Below, piece after piece: positions 7,561-15,419 of a stretch of DNA of 16,257 bases (positions are counted from its first letter, which is position 1; each line of letters opens with the position of its first letter). The notes under the pieces were generated by a model. It worked only from the letters and a program-made list of their open reading frames with translations, was not told the DNA's origin and made no database searches. Source of the DNA: an uncultured Prevotella sp. (GTDB lineage Bacteria > Bacteroidota > Bacteroidia > Bacteroidales > Bacteroidaceae); the NCBI GenBank assembly GCA_900314365.1, contig OMVH01000102.1, positions 1-16,257 of the forward strand, given 5' to 3'. The translations under genes and the position numbers were made by a program.

Positions 7561-8841
7561 ATGAAAAGATTGTTCAGATTTCTTCTTACGCTTTCTATGC
7601 TCATGCCATTGCATGAGATTTCCGCACAGACCTTCGATGAATACTTCTGTGACAGCACATTACGCATCGACTATATCTTCGCCGGCGACTCATCCACACA
7701 GGAAATCTCCGTGAGCAAGCTCAACCTTATGCCCCGATGGTTTGGCAAGCGGCAACGACTTGCCGAAATGCCAGTTGAAGGCAACGGGCAGATAAGCGTG
7801 AGCGACCATCGTACGGGGCAAGTGGTCTACCGTAATTCTTTCTCCACGCTCTTCCAGGAATGGCAGAGTTATGACGAGGCAAAGCATGCAAGGAAAGCTT
7901 TCGAGAATGTTTTCCTTGTCCCCTACCCCAAGGACACTGTTGACATCAGACTCGACCTTCGCAACAACCGTCGGCAGATAATTGCCTCTTACTCATTCAC
8001 TATGGTTCCTAACGACATTCTCGTTCGCCACATCGGATTCTCCCGAGTTACGCCTTACACCACTGTGCAACAGGCTGCCGACACAACGAAATGCATTCAT
8101 ATCGCTTTTCTTGCCGAAGGCTACAAAACCGAGGAAATGGACGTTTTTCTGAACGATGTCGATACCGCCGTACAGGCCATCTTCGCTCACGAGCCTTTCA
8201 AATCGCTGCGCAGCAAGTTCAACATCGTTGCCGTTAAGTCGCCATCCGCCGACAGCGGTACAAGTGAGCCCTCAAAAGGAATTTGGAGGAATACAGCTCT
8301 CCACTCCCATTTTGACACTTTCTATAGCAACCGTTATCTTACGACGCTCCACCTCTTCGATATGCACGACCTGCTTGCTGGCACTCCCTACGAACATATC
8401 ATTGTACTCGTCAACACTTCCCAATACGGTGGCGGAGGCATTCTCAACTCCTACAACCTGTCCATGACCCATAACAAGTACTTCAAGCCGGTGGTTGTGC
8501 ATGAGTTCGGTCACAGCTTTGCTGGCCTTGGCGACGAGTACGCCTACGAACAGGAGCTCATACCGATGTACCCCAAAGACATTGAGCCTTGGGAACAGAA
8601 TCTCACTACACTGGTCGATTTCAAATCCAAATGGGCTGATATGGTTGCCCCCGGAACGCCCATACCCACGAAGCCCGACCTGAAGCACCCTAAGGTGGGG
8701 GCCTACCTGGGAGCAGGCTACGACCTTGAACATGTCTACCGCAGCTATCCTGACTGCCGGATGCGCACCAATCTTACACCCGACTTCTGTCCTGTATGCC
8801 AAAGAGCCATTACAAAGCTCATCAATTTCTACACAGAATAG
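7561..8841 (+). CDS. Secreted M64-family metallopeptidase (IgA peptidase M64 type)
   Basis: The 426-residue product begins with a clear signal peptide (hydrophobic LFRFLLTLSMLM, cleavage near SAQ). An N-terminal beta-rich domain over about 24-165 matches the M64 N-terminal module, and the catalytic domain follows. The zinc site HEFGHSFAGLGDEY starts at residue 314, with the two histidines 4 apart, the catalytic Glu315, and D325 as the likely third ligand. Other conserved features are FLAEGY at 183-188 and the C-terminal CRMR...FCPVCQRAI. Family members are secreted or surface proteases of Bacteroidota; the IgA name comes from a Clostridium homologue, and the substrate here is unknown. I chose ATG 7561 over an in-frame GTG at 7510 because only the later start puts the signal peptide at the N-terminus. 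It ends 6 bp before the TPR gene. Confidence 0.93.
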   Translation: MKRLFRFLLTLSMLMPLHEISAQTFDEYFCDSTLRIDYIFAGDSSTQEISVSKLNLMPRWFGKRQRLAEMPVEGNGQISVSDHRTGQVVYRNSFSTLFQEWQSYDEAKHARKAFENVFLVPYPKDTVDIRLDLRNNRRQIIASYSFTMVPNDILVRHIGFSRVTPYTTVQQAADTTKCIHIAFLAEGYKTEEMDVFLNDVDTAVQAIFAHEPFKSLRSKFNIVAVKSPSADSGTSEPSKGIWRNTALHSHFDTFYSNRYLTTLHLFDMHDLLAGTPYEHIIVLVNTSQYGGGGILNSYNLSMTHNKYFKPVVVHEFGHSFAGLGDEYAYEQELIPMYPKDIEPWEQNLTTLVDFKSKWADMVAPGTPIPTKPDLKHPKVGAYLGAGYDLEHVYRSYPDCRMRTNLTPDFCPVCQRAITKLINFYTE

Positions 8842-8847
8842 GCTTGC

Positions 8848-9534
8848 ATGAGAAAGCGACTGCTACTGTTCATTCTCGTTGGAATCATCCTCTTTGGCTC
8901 TAGACTTGAAGTAGGAGCTCAGCTCACTGACAGCCAAAAACTCGGACGGGCCATCGATTATTTCCAATCGGCGAAATACCATGAAGCTATGCTTCTGCTC
9001 CAGCAGCTTGACGGGAAATACAATCTCAATCCGCGCTACCGGGCCTATTTAGGTGTGTGCTACTATTATGAATGGCAATACGACAAGAGTTGTACCATCC
9101 TCGACTCTGTGATTCCCAGTCTCGCAGCTTATGCGCCACACGAACGGGCAGTCTACTACTATACGAATGCCGAGAGCCATTTTCAACTCAGTGAGTACGC
9201 CAAGGCTATTCCCTACTATGAACAGATGCTCACCGTGTGCTTCGACAACGAGAAAGCGGCTACCTACTATCGACTGGGTATGTGCCATACCTTTCTGCAC
9301 GACTGGCAGCATGCTCTTCCCTGTTTCGAATCAGCTCTGCCTCTCTATGAAAAATACCAACTCCCCGACAGCAACCAGCGCAAAGCGCAGATACGCCACA
9401 TGATAGCCGGATGCAAAGAGAAGCTCAAGACACAGCTGAACAATGCACCTCCTGCACAACACTCTCTGCCTAATAGCCAAGAAGGCTCTCGCGCAAAAGA
9501 GACTGACAATAGCCCACAAGAATCGACTCCATAG
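8848..9534 (+). CDS. Secreted tetratricopeptide-repeat protein
   Basis: This 228-residue protein has a signal peptide (MRKRLLLFILVGIILFG, cleavage near VGAQ) and a chain of TPR-like helix pairs over about 30-195, for example AIDYFQSAKYHEAMLLL, AESHFQLSEYAKAIPYYEQ and GMCHTFLHDWQHALPCFESAL. The last 35 residues are polar and low-complexity (P/S/Q/E). Such proteins are periplasmic or surface scaffolds that bind other proteins. It follows the M64 peptidase gene by only 6 bp, so the two are surely co-transcribed, and a partner or chaperone role for the peptidase is a reasonable guess. No enzymatic motif is present. Confidence 0.85.
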   Translation: MRKRLLLFILVGIILFGSRLEVGAQLTDSQKLGRAIDYFQSAKYHEAMLLLQQLDGKYNLNPRYRAYLGVCYYYEWQYDKSCTILDSVIPSLAAYAPHERAVYYYTNAESHFQLSEYAKAIPYYEQMLTVCFDNEKAATYYRLGMCHTFLHDWQHALPCFESALPLYEKYQLPDSNQRKAQIRHMIAGCKEKLKTQLNNAPPAQHSLPNSQEGSRAKETDNSPQESTP

Positions 9535-9701
9535 AAGGTCTTTAATCTCTTCTACATGAGTAGTTCCTATTACTGGCTCAAGTTTCAGAAGAATCATTGC
9601 GGAGACAAAGTCATAGAAAACATGAGTATCGCAAATTGTGTAAATTCACATGGTCAAACGAACGTCAAACACTTGGCTGACGACCGTTTTACCATTGCCA
9701 T

Positions 9702-9872
9702 TTAGCCATCGGACATGGGAAACATTCATTGGCCGCCGCCAGCCTTGAGGTAGCTCCTGTCCAAAGTATAGTGAGCCATGCAATAGGACACAACCTCTGA
9801 GACTTGAGGATTTTGCAGGATGAGGGAACTGTGTTGAACAAAGCCTACGGAAGAAAATTCAAGGATATCTGA
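9702..9872 (+). pseudogene. Degenerate C-terminus of a tyrosine recombinase (integrase relic)
   Basis: One frame read through a stop codon at 9798-9800 gives KHSLAAASLEVAPVQSIVSHAIGHN, then DLRILQDEGTVLNKAYGRKF. This follows the end of Bacteroidota phage-type integrases, where a [R/K]HSWA..A...+PV..IS..+GH block is followed by a T..IYL...+..SVL+KA block. The box II arginine (here K) is altered, the catalytic tyrosine region (IYL) reads ILQ, and there is an internal stop, so it cannot be active. The N-terminal two thirds of an integrase are missing. The assignment rests on motif spacing read by eye in a short stretch and could be coincidence. Confidence 0.4.
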
Positions 9873-9889
9873 AAATACCGTCAAGTTCC

Positions 9890-9921
9890 TTTGAATATTA
9901 CGAAGATAATCTGTACTTTTG
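9890..9921 (+). promoter_or_regulatory. Consensus Bacteroides-type promoter for the GH38 mannosidase
   Basis: TTTG at 9890-9893, a 20-nt spacer, and TACTTTTG at 9914-9921 match the TTTG-N19-21-TAnnTTTG consensus fully. The predicted start near 9926 gives a leader of about 90 nt. The match suggests the housekeeping sigma factor rather than a dedicated ECF sigma factor drives this gene. Confidence 0.75.
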
Positions 9922-10015
9922 CGCTGATGTTGACAGACTGCTATCTGAAACGATACATCCAACGAAACCAACGGAACAACTTAACAACATAAACCAACCA
10001 TAAACTAAAACAACA

Positions 10016-13000
10016 ATGAGAAAAACCGCGATCACACTCATGGCTGCTGCATTGGCTTTGTCGGCATGTGCCCAGACCACGAGTAAAAAAACCATGAAGG
10101 CCTACCTCGTGGCCGACGCTCACCTGGACACGCAATGGAACTGGGATGTGCAGACCACCATCCGTGACTATGTCTGGAAAACTATGACGCAAAACCTTTA
10201 CCTGTTGAAGACTTATCCCGACTACATCTTCAACTTCGAGGGCGGCATAAAGTACTGGTGGATGAAAGAGTACTATCCACGTGAGTACGAAGAAGTTAAG
10301 AAGTATGTACTCAACGGACGCTGGCATCTGGCCGGAAGTTCCTGGGATGCCAACGAGACGGTGATATGCTCGCCTGAGTCCTGGCTTAGAAACGTGCTCC
10401 TCGGACAGACCTACTACCGGCAGGAGTTCGGTAAAGAGGGCACTGACATCTTCCTTCCCGACTGTTTCGGCTTCGGCTACGACCTCCCCACCCTTGCCGC
10501 TCACTGCGGTCTTATCGGATTCTCCACCCAGAAATTGGGATGGCGCACTAATCCTTTCTATGAGGACGGGCGCAAGTATCCCTTCACCATCGGACTCTGG
10601 CAGGGTATCGACGGCAGCCGCATCATGATGACCCACGGATTCGACTACGGACGGCGCTTCAACGACGAGGACCTCTCCAACAGCGACCTGCTCAAGAAGG
10701 AGATTGCCGAGAGCCCGCTCAACATGGTTTACCGCTATTATGGTACAGGCGACACAGGTGGATCACCAACGATTGCTTCTGTGAGATCAGTGGAAAAGGG
10801 CATCCGGGGAAAGGGCCCCATTCAGATTGTCAGTGCCACCAGCGACCAACTCTATAAGGACTTTCTGCCCTTCGACAAGCATCCGGAGCTACCGGTGGCC
10901 GACGGCGAAATGACGATGGATGTTCATGGAACGGGATGTTACACTTCGCAGGCTGCTATGAAACTCTATAACCGCGAGAACGAGCATCTCGGCGATGCGG
11001 CAGAAAGAGCTTCCGTCGTAGCTGAGTATCTCGGAACTACTGCCTATCCACTGTCTGACCTTACTGACAGCTGGCGACGAATGATATGGAATCAGTTCCA
11101 CGACGACCTGCCGGGTACTTGCATCCCAAAGGCCTACGAGTTTGCATGGAATGACGAGTTGCTCTCACTCAATCGTTTCTCCCACGTGCTGACCAGCGCC
11201 GTACGAGGTGTGGCTTCGATGATGAATACCTCCGGCGACGGACAGCCCATCGTCATCTACAACAATGAGTGCTTCCCTGCAATAGCGCTTGCCGACATCA
11301 CTCTGCCACAGATGGCGGCCGCTTACACAGTGACTGGGCCCGACGGTCGAAAGACTGCTTCACAAGTGGTTGAAGGGGCTGATGGTAAGAAACACCTCTT
11401 AGTGGAGGCTAACTTACCCGCAACAGGCTTCGCCATCTATCACATAAAGGCCGCCAAGCGTCAGGTATCCACTACCCCGACGGCTGCTAAGACCATTGAG
11501 AACAGCATCTACAAGCTAACATTGGACAACGATGGCAACATTTGCTCGCTCATAGACAAACGATGCAGCCAACAGTTGGTGGCTCCCGGCAAAACGATGG
11601 GCTTGGTTGTGTTCAACGACTGCAAGTCGTACGAATGGCCTGCATGGGAAGTTCTCAAGGCTACCCTCGATAAAGAACCGCTCAACTTGAAGGACAACGT
11701 GAAGATTGAGCTTGTCGACAACGGTACACTACGCAAGACGCTCAAGGTGAGCAAGACTTATGGAAAATCGGTCTTCACTCAGTACATCAGTCTCTATGAA
11801 GGTGCTCAGGCCGAACGCATAGACATCACCAACGATGTGGAATGGCAGGAGAAGAACGCGCTGCTGAAAGCCTGCTTCCCGCTTAATGTCAGCAATCCGA
11901 AAGCCACCTACGACTTGGGACTGGGCAGCATCGAGCGTGGCAACAACCGTCCACAGGCCTATGAGGTTTACTCCCATGAGTGGACCGACCTCACAGATGC
12001 TTCGGGCAACTACGGCGTCACTGTCCTCAACGACAGCAAATACGGATGGGACAAGCCCAACGACAACACGCTGCGTCTCTCGCTGCTTTTCTCACCCAAA
12101 GCCAACAAGAGCTATACCTATCAGGAAACTCAGGACTTAGGTCACCACACCTTCACCTACAGCATCATCGGCCACCGGGGGAAGCTCGACAAGGCTGAGG
12201 CCGTAAAACAGTCGACTCTGCTCAATAGTCCGCTGCGTGTGTTTGCTACCGGAAAGCACAACGGAAAGCTCGGTCGCAGCTACTCCTTCCTCTCCTCCGA
12301 CAATCCCAACGTCACGGTAAGAGCACTGAAGAAGGCCGAGGTGAGCAACGAATACGTGGTGCGCGTATACGAAAATTCCGGTAAAGAGTCACAAACGGCT
12401 CACCTCACTTTCGGCGGACATATAGCAAAGGCTGTGGAGGCCGACGGCACTGAGAGAACAATTGGAGAAGCCTCGTTTGCTGACAACCAACTCAATGTCA
12501 ACATCAAGCCCTTCAGTGTGAAGACCTTCAAAGTGGTGCTCGACAACAAGACCATTACCGCTGCCCGTGGCGAGAGCCTGCAGCTGCCCTTCAACATGCG
12601 ATGCTTCACACCCGACGGCTTCCGCAACTCTGCCGACTTCGCCGGTGGCTACTCCTATGCAGCCGAGCTGCTGCCCGAGAAGGGATTAGATGTCGATGGC
12701 ATCCACTTCAATTTCGCCGACAAGGACGCTATGAACGGCGTGAGCTGCAAAGGTCAGGTTATCACTCTGCCGACGGGAAACTACAACCGCCTCTACGTGC
12801 TCGCTGCCTCAAAGGAAGGTGACTGTCCCGCCACATTCCTTGTGGGCAACACTCACCAGACCATTAACGTAGGCGACTACAACCAGTTCGTCGGACAGTG
12901 GGGACACGACGGCCAGACTACTGGCTACTATAAAGACATGGAAGTGGCTTACGTGGGTACCCACCGCCATTCAGGCAAAGGAAACTGCCCCTATGAATTC

Positions 13001-13603
13001 ACCTACATGTTCAAATATGCTGTCAATATCCCCAAAGGCGCTAAGACGGTGACTCTGCCCGACAACGACAAGGTAGTGGTCTTCGCGGCTACGCTTGCCA
13101 ACGAGCAGGAGAGCTCCGACCTCACGCCGGCTTCGGCACTCTTCAGGACCAATAACCGAAATGACCGTCTGACTCAGGAAGTGGAGAAGCGCCGCAACCT
13201 GCTGAAAGAGGCAAAGATAGTTGCTTGCAGTGGAGAGGTGAACGATCGGGAGAAAGCAGCCAACCTCACCGATGGCGACGTGACAACCAAATGGTGCGAC
13301 ACATCCAATGTGCCCAATTTCGTAGTCTTCGACTTGGGCAGCGAACAGACTGTGAGCGGTTGGAAGATGACCAATGCCGGACGTGAGGGCTCCGATTACA
13401 TTACCCGTAGCTGTCTGCTGCAAGGCAGAAACACTGCCAACGGCGAATGGCAGACCCTCGACCTGTTGGACGGGAATCAGGACAATGAGGTGAAACGCAA
13501 TTTCACCCCCGCCAAAGTGAGGTACGTCCGACTCTTCGTCACCGGCCCCACGCAGAACGTCCAAAAGGACGCCACGCGCATCTATGAGCTGGAACTGTAT
13601 TAA
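10016..13603 (+). CDS. GH38 alpha-mannosidase lipoprotein with C-terminal F5/8-type (CBM32-like) domain
   Basis: This 1195-residue exported enzyme should remove alpha-linked mannose from host or yeast glycans. The N-terminus is a lipoprotein signal: a hydrophobic run then LSAC with the lipidated C18. The GH38 catalytic part shows the zinc-binding HLD at 36-38, SSWDANE near 108-114, the catalytic nucleophile D149 in LPDCFGFG, and H362 in FHDDLPGT as the last zinc ligand. All-beta mannosidase domains follow to about 840. A beta-rich module covers about 845-1040. A discoidin/F5-8-type domain covers about 1068-1195, with ANLTDGD...TKWCD, VVFDLGS and VRYVRLF typical of sugar-binding CBM32. It stands alone: no SusC/SusD pair, sulfatase or regulator is visible beside it. 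The recombinase relic just upstream hints at acquisition by transfer. Confidence 0.94.
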   Translation: MRKTAITLMAAALALSACAQTTSKKTMKAYLVADAHLDTQWNWDVQTTIRDYVWKTMTQNLYLLKTYPDYIFNFEGGIKYWWMKEYYPREYEEVKKYVLNGRWHLAGSSWDANETVICSPESWLRNVLLGQTYYRQEFGKEGTDIFLPDCFGFGYDLPTLAAHCGLIGFSTQKLGWRTNPFYEDGRKYPFTIGLWQGIDGSRIMMTHGFDYGRRFNDEDLSNSDLLKKEIAESPLNMVYRYYGTGDTGGSPTIASVRSVEKGIRGKGPIQIVSATSDQLYKDFLPFDKHPELPVADGEMTMDVHGTGCYTSQAAMKLYNRENEHLGDAAERASVVAEYLGTTAYPLSDLTDSWRRMIWNQFHDDLPGTCIPKAYEFAWNDELLSLNRFSHVLTSAVRGVASMMNTSGDGQPIVIYNNECFPAIALADITLPQMAAAYTVTGPDGRKTASQVVEGADGKKHLLVEANLPATGFAIYHIKAAKRQVSTTPTAAKTIENSIYKLTLDNDGNICSLIDKRCSQQLVAPGKTMGLVVFNDCKSYEWPAWEVLKATLDKEPLNLKDNVKIELVDNGTLRKTLKVSKTYGKSVFTQYISLYEGAQAERIDITNDVEWQEKNALLKACFPLNVSNPKATYDLGLGSIERGNNRPQAYEVYSHEWTDLTDASGNYGVTVLNDSKYGWDKPNDNTLRLSLLFSPKANKSYTYQETQDLGHHTFTYSIIGHRGKLDKAEAVKQSTLLNSPLRVFATGKHNGKLGRSYSFLSSDNPNVTVRALKKAEVSNEYVVRVYENSGKESQTAHLTFGGHIAKAVEADGTERTIGEASFADNQLNVNIKPFSVKTFKVVLDNKTITAARGESLQLPFNMRCFTPDGFRNSADFAGGYSYAAELLPEKGLDVDGIHFNFADKDAMNGVSCKGQVITLPTGNYNRLYVLAASKEGDCPATFLVGNTHQTINVGDYNQFVGQWGHDGQTTGYYKDMEVAYVGTHRHSGKGNCPYEFTYMFKYAVNIPKGAKTVTLPDNDKVVVFAATLANEQESSDLTPASALFRTNNRNDRLTQEVEKRRNLLKEAKIVACSGEVNDREKAANLTDGDVTTKWCDTSNVPNFVVFDLGSEQTVSGWKMTNAGREGSDYITRSCLLQGRNTANGEWQTLDLLDGNQDNEVKRNFTPAKVRYVRLFVTGPTQNVQKDATRIYELELY

Positions 13604-13627
13604 AGTTAGTCACAGCTTTTAATCTTT

Positions 13628-13668
13628 AGGCCTGTCATTTCCTATATAATATAGGAGTGGCAGACCTT
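13628..13668 (+). terminator. Imperfect hairpin, candidate terminator of the mannosidase transcript
   Basis: The inner stem TCCTATA (13640-13646) and TATAGGA (13650-13656) is a perfect 7-bp inverted repeat around a TAA loop. Outside it, CTG at 13632-13634 pairs with CAG at 13661-13663 and AGG at 13628-13630 with CCT at 13665-13667, with a one-base offset. It begins 25 bp after the mannosidase stop. No strong T-run follows (only TCTGATTTTC), so termination might be partial or the element might instead protect the 3' end. Confidence 0.4.
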
Positions 13669-13769
13669 CTGATTTTCTGCCTGCCGATAATGAAGACTGC
13701 TTAGAAGTAACTATTCAGCGTATCATCCATTGATTTCGTTTTCTCACATAGATTTTAAAGATCTTGAAG

Positions 13770-13796
13770 ATGCCACGCCGCTATACGGCCACGCAT
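13770..13796. other. Symmetric hairpin with matched internal loop
   Basis: The arms read ATGC-CAC-GCCG, a CTATA loop, then CGGC-CAC-GCAT. Both the outer 4-bp and the inner 4-bp helices pair perfectly, and the two CAC triplets face each other as a symmetric internal loop. As DNA, the repeat of CAC on both sides of an inverted repeat could be a protein-binding site; as RNA it would be a stem with a 3/3 internal loop. No T-run follows. Its function is unknown. Confidence 0.35.
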
Positions 13797-13959
13797 ATCA
13801 CAGTATCATCGCTGAGCAATAGCGAAGCCAACTCTAATATCATTAAAAAACCGTGTGAGAAACATTCGCTGTACTTTCACGCTTGAACTATAAATCTAAA
13901 AAAAACATAATTCTTTCAGGATTGTCTGCCTTTTCCAATTCTATATGACCATTGTAGGC

Positions 13960-13967
13960 TAACTTTG
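13960..13967 (+). promoter_or_regulatory. -7 box of the ndh promoter
   Basis: TAACTTTG fits TAnnTTTG exactly. No TTTG stands 19-21 bp upstream; only TTTTCC at 13931-13936 could serve as a poor -33 element. The predicted transcription start is near 13972, leaving about 60 nt before the ndh ATG. Confidence 0.55.
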
Positions 13968-14031
13968 TAGAGCAAAAGAAGAATTAGCAAAAGATACAAG
14001 ATATTTCAGGATACTAAACTGTTTCAGGACT

Positions 14032-15300
14032 ATGAGAGCAAATATTAGGCGAAATTCCCAGACACGAGTCGTTGTTGTTGGCGGTGGTCTTGGAGGCCTT
14101 CAGCTGGTGCAGGCCCTCAAGAAGACGAACTTCCAGGTGGTGCTTATCGACAAGAACAACTACAACCAATTCCCTCCCCTCATCTACCAAGTAGCTTCGG
14201 CTGGTCTCGAGCCAAGCAACATCAGCTTCCCCTTCCGTAGGCTTTTCCAGGGATGGAACAACTTCTTCTTCCGTTTGGGAAAGGTGCTTGCTGTCGATGC
14301 CAATGAGAAGGCTGTGAGAACCACCTTTGGTACGGTACACTACAAATATCTCGTGCTCGCAGCAGGGGCCACCACAAACTTCTTTGGCAATGAACATGTG
14401 GAACAGAACACCCTGCCCATGAAGACTGTCACCGATGCCATGACTCTGCGCAACACCATATTCGAGAACTTGGAAAAGGCTGAGACTGAAGACAATGCCG
14501 AGCGTCGGCAGGCCCTCATGACTATCGTCATTGTTGGTGGCGGACCCTCGGGAGTGGAGATTGCCGGGGCTATGGCAGAAATGAAGAAGACCGTCATTCC
14601 AAGAGACTATCACGACCTTGATGTCAACAAGATGAACATCTACCTTGTCAACTCCGGCGACCGATTGCTGAAGAGCATGAGCCTCGAATCTTCGGTGCAA
14701 GCTGAAAAGGACCTGGAGAGCATGGGAGTCAAAGTGATGCTCAACAACAGGGTTACCGACTACAAGGACAAGACGATAATCCTTCAGAACGGAAACACCA
14801 TTCCTGCAGAGACGGTGGTTTGGGTGAGTGGAATCCGTGCCAACTCCATAGAAGGACTGCCCCAGGCAAGCATCGGACATGCTGGAAGAATACTTACCGA
14901 CAGCAAGAACATGGTAAAAGGCATGGACCATGTTTTCGCCATTGGCGACCAAAGTTTGGTAGAGGGCGATAAGGAATATCCGCTGGGGCATCCTCAACTG
15001 GCACAAGTGGCTATTCAGCAGGCCAACAACGTGGCACGCAACATCATTCACATGGAGAAGGGTGAACCGTTGGAAACTTTCAGTTACAAGAACCTCGGGG
15101 TTATGGCTACTATCGGAAGGAAAAAAGCCGTAGCCGAGATAGGAGGAAAGAATTTCCACGGTCTCTTTGCCTGGTTGCTTTGGCTCGTGGTGCATCTAAG
15201 GTCTATCTTAGGAGTGAAGAACAAAACAATGGTGCTGCTCAACTGGATTTGGAACTACTTGAACTACAAGCAGAGCCTTCGGCTCATACTGAAGAGGTAG
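14032..15300 (+). CDS. ndh: Type II NADH:quinone oxidoreductase (NDH-2)
   Basis: This 422-residue flavoprotein passes electrons from NADH to the membrane quinone pool without pumping ions. The FAD-binding Rossmann motif VVVVGGGLGGLQL is at about 13-25 with the acidic residue D40 at the end of the second strand, and the NADH-binding motif IVIVGGGPSGVEIAGA is at about 165-180. AIGDQSLV near residue 303 is the third FAD-contacting motif. The C-terminus from about 370 (LFAWLLWLVVHLRSILG and a following W/L-rich stretch) is the amphipathic segment that anchors such enzymes to the inner membrane. It has its own -7 box and no close neighbour on either side, so it is probably monocistronic. The start ATG is the first in the frame after the leader. 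Confidence 0.93.
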   Translation: MRANIRRNSQTRVVVVGGGLGGLQLVQALKKTNFQVVLIDKNNYNQFPPLIYQVASAGLEPSNISFPFRRLFQGWNNFFFRLGKVLAVDANEKAVRTTFGTVHYKYLVLAAGATTNFFGNEHVEQNTLPMKTVTDAMTLRNTIFENLEKAETEDNAERRQALMTIVIVGGGPSGVEIAGAMAEMKKTVIPRDYHDLDVNKMNIYLVNSGDRLLKSMSLESSVQAEKDLESMGVKVMLNNRVTDYKDKTIILQNGNTIPAETVVWVSGIRANSIEGLPQASIGHAGRILTDSKNMVKGMDHVFAIGDQSLVEGDKEYPLGHPQLAQVAIQQANNVARNIIHMEKGEPLETFSYKNLGVMATIGRKKAVAEIGGKNFHGLFAWLLWLVVHLRSILGVKNKTMVLLNWIWNYLNYKQSLRLILKR

Positions 15301-15419
15301 CACTCGCCCTATCATCTGTCATCTATAGATTCAGGTTTCGGTAGTATATATCTATCCCTTGCAGTGGCGACCCTCCTGGACATTTATAAAGGTGGTGCAA
15401 AGGCGATATAACTATACTC
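15301..15419. other. Spacer between ndh and the repeat array
   Basis: This 119-bp stretch holds no gene. It contains a 10-bp perfect palindrome ATCTATAGAT around 15321-15330. No intrinsic terminator with a T-run is visible for ndh, so the structured repeat array just downstream may be what stops or protects the transcript. Confidence 0.5.

Larger units (their letters stand above)
9535..10015. other. Intergenic region with recombinase relic and mannosidase promoter
   Basis: This 481-bp gap separates the TPR gene from the mannosidase. It contains a small uninterrupted frame at 9556-9705 (49 codons, unrecognised), a decayed recombinase fragment at about 9702-9872, and the promoter at 9890-9921. 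From the expected transcription start near 9926 to the ATG at 10016 there is a leader of about 90 nt ending in an A-rich, G-poor run (AAACTAAAACAACA), the usual translation-initiation context of Bacteroidota. I saw no intrinsic terminator for the TPR gene. Confidence 0.6.
13604..14031. other. Intergenic region between mannosidase and ndh, with hairpins and promoter
   Basis: No protein-coding frame is convincing in this 428-bp gap. It holds a long imperfect hairpin just after the mannosidase, a symmetric hairpin at 13770-13796, a small CGCT-N7-AGCG hairpin at 13810-13824, and a -7 box at 13960-13967. The leader of ndh after that box is about 60 nt and AT-rich. GC content is lower than in the flanking genes. 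Confidence 0.6.

Noticed and set aside
9556..9705. 49-codon frame starting MSSSYYWLKF
   Set aside because: No recognised similarity, promoter or leader; it may be an eroded part of the recombinase relic, but I cannot align it to an integrase.
13769..13777. GATGCCACG shared with unit 2 of the repeat array, suggesting a REP copy before ndh
   Set aside because: The shared stretch is only 9 bases and the rest of the unit is absent.
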